A stretch of 64,000 bases of DNA from Odontocerum albicorne (lineage: Eukaryota; Arthropoda; Insecta; Trichoptera; Odontoceridae), in the NCBI GenBank assembly GCA_949825065.1, contig OX463838.1:8905246-8969245 (forward strand), written 5' to 3'. The notes below the pieces were generated by a model. It did no database searches, was not told the DNA's origin, and saw only the letters and a list, made by a program, of their open reading frames with translations. Shown piece after piece: positions 32,601 through 41,600 of this stretch (position 1 is its first letter; every line of letters starts with the position of its first letter). A program made the position numbers and the translations under genes.

Positions 32601-35600
32601 AGAGTGAGTTGGGATGGAGCCAGGGAGAAGATATGATAAGTATTAATAATAGAAAACTTGAATGTATTTTTATAAATTAAAATAACATGGGTTTATGTGC
32701 ATTCAAGATACAGAAATTTTATATTGGTTCACATGATAAACAAAATAATAATGCCAAATGTATTAACAAGTGATTCTTTGCTGCCTTTTTATTTCCACTG
32801 CAGTGAATTAGGTCTGTATTTAACCGAAGACAATATGTTAAGTACACTATTTAACCTATTGTTGATATCTCATCCATCTTTCATTGAGAACTCTCTTCAC
32901 ATTCTTGAAATTTTTAACATTGTTACCACATGTTGTTCAAAAACAATCAAAGCCAAGTTAGTTTCAACCTTCACTGCCCTACAGGTCTGAGTATTCACAT
33001 TGGCTGATTAACACATCGATCAATAAGCCCCGGGACTAACCAACAGATGGCGCCTCTAATAACAAATCAATACCATTCTCAGTTAGTACCAGCCTTTAGA
33101 AGTTACGTGTCAAACTTTTATGACATTCCGACATTGTGTCATTGAGTTACAGTGGTTTTAGTGACGCTACTTTTGCTATTTTCAAAACAATTGAAAAAAC
33201 CTAATTTCGTGTTTTGATAAAACATTGCTTTTTAATGGGAAAAAATACCGTTCACACTCAGCGATGGCTGGAAAAGTGTTATCCGGGCTCTGCTCCGTCG
33301 AAAACAACCATTTATCGGTGGTATGCTGATTTCAAACGCGGTCGTACAGACACAAATGATGCTGAACGCTCTGGTCGTCCTAATGAGGCTGTTACACCAG
33401 AAAACATCCTGAAGATATCATTTAGTAGTGTTTATACTATTTTGCATGAACATTTGGTCATGAAAAAGCTTTTTTGAGATGGGTGCCGTGTTTGCTCATA
33501 ATGGAACAGAAACAACGCATTGATGATTCAGAGCGCTGTTTGGCACTGTTTACGCGAAATAAACAGGAGTTTTTGCATCGGTATGTGACAATGGATGAAA
33601 CTTGGATCCACCACTATACTTCAGAATCAAATCGGCAGTCAGCTGAGTAGAGAGCAGCCGATGAAAGTCGTCTGAAGCGACCAAAAACTCAACAGTCGGC
33701 CGGGAAGGTTATGGCCTCCGTATTTTGGGATGCGCATGGTATAATATTCATCGATCACCTTGAAAAGGGAAAACCCATCAATAGCGAAAATTATATAGTT
33801 ATTGGAGCGTTTGAAGGCAGAAATTGCAAAAAAAACAGCCCCATATGAAGAAGAAAAAAGTTCTCTTTCATCAGGACAATGCACCGTGTCACAAGTCGAT
33901 GGTAACGATGGCCAAATTGCATGAATTGAACTTCAAATTGCTTCCGCACCCACCGTATTCTCCAGATTTGGACCCCAGCAACTATTGGCTGTTCGCAGAC
34001 CTCAAAAATATGCCCCAGGGAAAGAGATTTGGCTCCAATGAAGAAGTGATTGTCGAAACTAACGCCTATTTTGAAACCAAAGATAAATCGTTCTACACCG
34101 CTGGCATAGAAAAGTTAGGAAAGTGTTGGAATGAATGTATCGCTCTTGAAGGAGACTATGATGAATAAAGAAGAATTTTGGCAAACAAATGTTGTTTTAG
34201 TAGTTAGTCCCGGGACTTATTGATCGATGTGTTACTTAACTGCCCTACAGGTCTGAGTATTCACATTGGCTGATTACTTAACTGCCCTACAGGAAAGGGT
34301 ATTCACACTCATTTGCAAAAACATCTGCACTAATATTTCTGTGGACCCATTATAGATTAAAACTGAGGCAATTTATGATAGCTTCTGATAGACGCTGCAG
34401 CATTTATCCACGGAACTGTGGAAACTGCGATCATGCACAATGTTTATTGTTTTCTATATCTTAAGATAAGCTAGTGACATAAATATATGAGTTCTTGGTG
34501 GTTATTTAATTCATCAGAAATAAAAAAATTAAGTTGTGTTTTTTTTATTTAGGCGAGATATATATTTTTATATTAAAATAAGATAATATTATTTCATAAT
34601 CTCATTTATACAAAGAATGAATTATCTCACTTCTGCTATGTGAAAATTTATAGTAAGTGCCATTAAATTTCTTTTTAGTAAAACTTGATTAATCTTACAA
34701 ATTAAAAACAACATATATAATCAGGAAGTGTGAAAATATAAGACTTAATACTGCTGTTTGGTGATACATTATTATCTTAAGAGTGCTTGATTTTTTTTAA
34801 TACAGTAGTCTTCCCTCATCCGTGGTTTTGCTATTCGAAGTTTCATTTACTCGTGGTAAACCGCAGTTCGAAAATAGAAAATTTCAACATATTTTCCGAA
34901 AGACTAGCTTAAAAAAAAAGTAGCTTAAAGCTATGTCACAATGCCTATACTATTCACCTCACAGAAAGGGTGAGTACAGTGCGATAAGATATTTTGAGCA
35001 AGAGAGATAACATACGAATAGTTGTTGTTAAAATATATTGATATAATTGTTCTAATTTATTAGTAGTTATTCTTATCAATATTTTCCTGTACCTAATTTA
35101 TAAATTAAACTATCATAAGTATATACATGTATGTACAGGGGAAAAAATAGTATACATAGGTTCGGTTAATCGGCGGTTTCAGGTATCCACTGAGGGTCTT
35201 GGAATGTATTCCCACAGATAAGAGGGGGACTACTGTATATAAATAACAGTGAATAAACAAGACTTAAAAACATAAATGAACTAAGAGCTCTGAAAGAGAT
35301 AAAAACTCCACTAGCCACTATTGGGGTCAACAATGTTGTTTGAAATGATTGGGCAGATTTAAGAGAAGACTTAATCCTGAAATTACAGCCATTTTGAGAA
35401 GCCACTGTAAACATTAACCTTTTTAATCCAAGCATATTTTGGCAAAAAAACAGTAGTTTATATTTTATCTCAGTTAATATTTGGTTTTAAATGCATTATT
35501 TTAAAAGTATATGATTCTCAAAGTTACAAAAAATATATATTCAACGTAAAAACTTGTATGAAAACTTTGAGGGCGATGATCGGCCCCGTGGGATGTTTCC

Positions 35601-38600
35601 AATAAACCAGTTAGGGCCGATGATCGGCCCTGTGGGATTAAAAGGGTACTAAATACTACATAAATAATATTTTTTTACTAGTTCTGATAAAGCTAATAAG
35701 TGGGCATAGACATATGTTATTTTATGTTCCATATAAATGTTTTAAACAATATTTGATTTATATTAACATGTTATGGATTGCATAGAAGTATATTACCTTT
35801 GTATATGAGATATATAATTATGTTCTGTGGCTAAATCTTGAATATTTTTAAATACTTCTAAAGCTTCACAATATTTTTCTGAAAATAAATAAAAATTGTT
35901 ATTATAAATAAATAAATACAGGTTTATTGATAGCAACATAGTATGTACATAATACATTTAGACACATTTCAAGAACACATTAAAAAGAGAATACATTAAA
36001 AAACAGAAGCTATCAAAAGGTCTGGGCTTATCTAATAACATTCCCCCGGCCAAGATACACCCCACTAATATAGGGCGAGCCCAGCCACGGGGACACCAGA
36101 TGTTTTTTAGACCACACCCTTGAACACATAGAACAAGAAGATTAAAAAAAACAGAAAATAAATAGATGACAAAAAAAAATACATTCAAGAGAGAAGACAT
36201 TAAAAGGTCCGGGCTCATCCCACAAACATTCCCCCGGCCGAGATACACCCCACCAACGTAGGGCAAGCCAGACCGCAAGGGCATCGGGGGGGCTTCCATC
36301 CCACATCCCCGCATATCTAGATTAAAGAATAAATAAAAAAACAAAAACTTATGGCAGAAAACAAAATAAAAAGTAAGCCCACATATACCACCTCAGGTTA
36401 ACTGTCAGCAAAAAAGAAAAGCCTCAAAGGAGTCCAAATTTTATAAAATGACAAATGGGAAATGAAATTGTTGAAACAACATTGAAATAAGTACATGTCA
36501 GTGAAAATAAGCATATGGAAAACCTTTGTCAAGTAGTGTCAAACATGGTCTCAATATCAAACGTTAGTTGAATTAATTGATTAACCAACAAACCATGTAT
36601 GAATTGTACATGCTACAAAAGTTTATGAATGACCAAAACCCGTGATGAGTATAACATAAGGCACAATACAAAGTGGAAGACTAGAGTAATTGTCAATAAA
36701 AAGTGGAAGACTAGAGTCACTGGTGTCACAAGAGAATGGATATATAGGTTCTTTCAAATTGGGCGGTTTTTTTGATAAATTTTTTTTTAATTCTTGAATA
36801 AAACACACAATTTGCTTTGATTTCAAAAATTTTTTTATTGGTCATTGAAGTATAATGTATGATATTTAAACACAAAAAACAATATCCGCCAAATGTCCAC
36901 CTCTTGCAGCTCCACAGATGTCCACTCTTTTGTCAAAATTTTCGATGATATTTTGGCATAATTGCGGTTCTAACTCACCAATAACGCGAATAATTTCGTC
37001 CTTCAGCTCAAGAATTGATTGTGGGTCATTTTAATGGACCTGGCGTTTCACATAACCCCAGAGAAAATAGTCCAACGGTTTCAGATCACATGATCTTGGC
37101 GGCCAATTAACATCACCGTTTCCGGAGATTACAATACATAAAATAATTCAACAATTTGAACGCGTTGTTGTATTGTATAAGACTCTATTTTTATAAATGT
37201 CATACATTACACTTCTTAAATGTCACAAGGCCCAGGCAAGTTCGCGACGCCATCTGTGTTTTATTTAAGAATTAAAAAAACCGCTCAATTTGAAAGACCC
37301 TATACATACATTCATACCATCATGCTATTTCCCTATCGGGATAGATAGAGAAGACAAAGTGCCATACTTTCCTATCTTGACACACATCCATAGCCTCTTA
37401 GTAGCCTAAATCCATAAAACTTTTATGATTTCAGACTTTCTATGTCATATTAGCGCTATATATCTGTTTTGTTAATCTTTCTTCATTCATTAGTTCCACA
37501 TGCCCAAACCATCTCAGCGTGGTCTTCTTCATCTTACTCAACACATTAAATTCGCATCCATCCTTTACCTCATCATTTTGTATTCTGTCATTCATTGTCA
37601 CCAATGTTCTCAATATTGTTCTCAATGCATGCATTTCTACAACATTTATTCAACTCATTTATTCATCTTACTCAACAACATTTATTCATCTTACTCAACA
37701 CATTAAGTTCACATCCATCCCTTACCTCATCATTTTGTATTCTGTCATTCATTGTCCCCCCGTGTATTGTTCTCAATGCATGTATTTCTACAACATTTAT
37801 TCGGCTCCGTCTTTTTCCACGTTCACGTTCACTCCCATACATCAATGTTGGTACTAAAATACTATTGTGCATATTCACTCAATATTTTCCATAGCTTGCT
37901 TCATCACACGGTCATATACGAGTACTTTTCCAAATTCACAATATACTTTAAAAAATTTTGCCATACATTATTCCACAAACATACATAAAGAGAAAATGTG
38001 ATCTATGCACCCTCTTCCACTTAAAAAAATACCCTCAGCATAACACACTTTCTTTTCCATCTATCAAAAAATTTCCGTACAATTTACTTACTACACTTAG
38101 CAGACTAATGACTGTAACTTCCACACTTCATTCTTGCACCCTTACCTGTATATAGCGGAACAATCAATGCACTCCTCCAGTCTTTTGGGAAGTAGTTAGA
38201 TTCCCAACATTAGTTGAAAAACTGTCTCAGCCACTCTATCATTCATTCACCCCCCCATACACTATAAGTAATGTACTCACTTCATCGCGACCTGATGGTT
38301 TTCCTTTTTTCATGTTTCTTTCAGCTATTCATAATTCTTGTAGACTGATGTCCTTCAGATTTTCCAAACACTCGCTACTTTCAGCTATACCAGACTCACC
38401 ATTGTTTCTACTAATATCACCACTTTCATTCAGTTTTCACAATATATCCCGTCTATCTCAAACACATCCTTCCATTCTTATCTTTGATTCAACTCATACC
38501 CCCCGTATAGTTTTTCAATCTTATTTTAAATACTTTCTTCCAAAATATTTTCATATTTCCTTCCGCATTCATACTCAACTTTCTGCTTTCTTCCTCTCTA

Positions 38601-41600
38601 TGTTTCTTCTTCTTTTCTTTAACCAGTCTTTTTGTTTTTATCTTCCATTCTTTGTTCTCTTTCTTTATCACTGATATATATCAAAGTCAGTGCATTGGGA
38701 TAAACCCCTGGTCAGTATATAAGGCCAAAGTCATATCTTGCCTCCCTTCACCCCCAACCCAGTCTGAATTTTAACTGTTAAATGTGCCTAGTCTGTTGAT
38801 ACCGTACCAAGCATAATTCAGTCTTGTTTGAACTCCCTTGATGTTGAGGTGAAAACCTTGAAATTGGTAAGGTCATACCATAATCTTAAGTGGAAAAAAC
38901 AGTGTTTTAGTTAAATCAATTAAAATGCCTTTAAACCTCCATAGTGCTAACATCTTAACTATAATTAAGTAAATATAACGAGTTTACCTTGTTTTAAATA
39001 TATATCTGAAATTCTCGTCAAACAATTGAGTGTGTGTCCAGCATTATTTTGATAATTTTCTATGGCATGATGATAGTAATAAACAGCTTCATCATACTTC
39101 TCAAGTTTTTCCAAGCCGTTGGCTAACTCCATGTTAATGCAAGCTCTCAAAGGAGAATTTTCAGGATATTTGCTGCAAGCTTGACAATAAGAGCTGATTG
39201 CTGCCTGGGGAGATGAAATAATGATATCAATATTTAGCTCCATTGAGATATAACAATTTATGAATACCCACCCGTGAACACCAGCTTCTCAAGACTTATA
39301 TTGTCTTTTCTGGCAATATGCCCAAAGTATGTTAGGATTATTTTTCTACTTGTTGTTGGATGTCGCTAATTCTTGAATGATAGACATTGGTGGGCAGTCC
39401 ACGGAATACGCAGTATCCACCTCCAATACCGCATTTCGAAGACATCAATCAAATTTCAATTGAATGGAAAGGCGAACCGATGAATACAAGTTCATTATAA
39501 ATGCATCAAACCGACATTTTGTGGATAAATATGTTATAACTATTTCATAAAATACCATAGTATTATGAATAAAAAACAGGACAATATGAATAGTATTTAT
39601 ATAAAGATTTCTTTGTTATTAGGAACTCAATATATTTATTTGTTACTAGGATATTTCTTTGTTACTAGGACCTCAATATATTTATTTGTTACTAAGACCT
39701 CAATATATTTCTTTGTTACTAGGACCTCAATATATTTCTTTGTTACTAGGACCTCAATATATTTATTTGTTACTAGGACCTCAATATATTTCTTTGTTAC
39801 TAGGACCTCAATATATTTATTTGTTACTAAGACCTCAATATATTTCTTTGTTACTAGGACCTCAATATATTTCTTTGTTACTAGGACCTCAATATATTTA
39901 TTTGTTACTAAGACCTCAATATATTTCTTTGTTACTAGGACCTCAATATATTTATTTGTTACTAAGACCTCAATATATTTCTTTGTTACTAGGACCTTAA
40001 TATATTTATCTGTACTAGGACCTCAATATATTTTTCATAGTTATTTTTTTTATTATTGCATGATTTACTTAAAATTGAATGGCTATCTAGAAATTAAATC
40101 ACTTCAAATTAATAAACTCTTGTTAGGGTAGAGGCATCCATTTTCACAATGCGTCTGATATCATCATCTTGCTGGGGCCCCAAGTCAATCTTCAACATGT
40201 ACGAATATGTTGATATTGAAAAAACAAACAAGAATATATAATTATAGAAAGTAATCCAGTTAATAGAAAAGCTGATTGATTTTTTTGCATTAAATATACT
40301 AGAAACAGGAAAAAAGTCAATCCATACTATTGGTGTAAGACCAATATAAAGAATTACATTTCATTGTCTAAATTTTATAGCTTTGTTTAAAATCGTTAAT
40401 TTGAGGCAATAATGTTAAGGTGGGAATCTAGGTGCCTTGAACCCTTTTTTAATTTTTCATTGCATTAGTTGAATATATTTTCTATTATCTATGTTGAACT
40501 TCTTCCCTAGTCTATGCCTTATTTTTTATTTAAAAATGAATTGCTTCTTTCCATACAAATAATATGTACAAATAATAGTTTCGTATTTCTCAGATAGATG
40601 TCATTAAGACAAAATTTTCATTATTAATTTCATTCCAAACGTGCTGAATTTATATTATAAAAGGTAAAAATTTAATGCCCTCTCAGCTATCTGCTATGCC
40701 TTTTACCTGTCACATTGCCCAAGGTTCGCGACATGGACACTAGAGAGTCGGACTGGCTGGTAGTGTTGCTGGTGTTATGCAGCATGGCGTTTCCCGGCAT
40801 TTATTGATACCTGCCCTCCAGCAGAGTAGGCACCACCGGGACCCTACCAACCATTCAAACCCCCAATGGCGAATCTTCGGCGCCATAAAACCGGAAGCCA
40901 CCAGCTAAGAAAGGAAAACCCCTACAGAAAAACCCTTGACCTCCAGTAGGGGGTTGGGCGAGAGGCCAATCCCCCCTCCTCTTAAAAAAGTCAAGATTAC
41001 GAAACCAGACGCTGAGCCTCGGTTGGAGGCGAGGATTGATGGAGGCCAAGGCCCGATATGAGCTGTAGAGCCATCGAAGAAGAAGAAGAAAACTTTGGTG
41101 CTTTTTTTGGCTCACATTTACCCAAATTGTTAAGCAGTCATTTTGAAAATGAATGAAAATACAAAAATGCGACAAACCAAAAAAAAGATATGTACAGAGT
41201 ATGGCGATGATGCAATAAGTAATTGTATCTAATGTGGTTTAAAAAATGCCATAATGGTAATTTGAAAAATTATTAAATACTGCTTACTTCTAAATTTTCC
41301 CTTCCTGGACTGATACATTTAAGTGAATTTAGCTTTAATTCAGCTTTCATAAACTGTCTTGCTGATAACAAAAGGTGTTCAGCTTCCCCAACTGTATTTC
41401 CTATGGAACCTTCGCATTTGGCTGCTTCTAAATAACAAGTTCCCGCAAAAGATGATTGCTCTGACAGCTCACACTGAAGTGCCAAGTTGCTGAATTCTTC
41501 AGTAGCTTCTGACACATTTGGTTTCCGCATAAAACGTCTAGAAAAATAAAAATATTTAGGAAAACATAAACTTTAACTGTTATTTTTTATCAATTGTTTT

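Noticed and set aside
32697..32803. Methionine start at 32697 for the nested plus-strand fragment
   Set aside because: The sequence from 32784 is a strong pyrimidine tract ending in CAG, so the codons before 32804 are more likely intron.
36144..36344. Minus-strand frame and the related plus frames at 57956-58293 as genes
   Set aside because: They lie across the GC-rich core of a dispersed retroposon present three times; the readings differ between copies and include no known domain.
38312..38674. Plus-strand 120-codon frame rich in Phe, Leu and Ser
   Set aside because: It is the complement of a decayed LINE polymerase whose Lys-rich coding strand is on the minus strand.
39565..40131. Long open frames (188 and 113 codons) with LLGPQYI repeats
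   Set aside because: They are products of a 27-bp minisatellite whose unit is a multiple of three; several frames are open at once and it lies in an intron.
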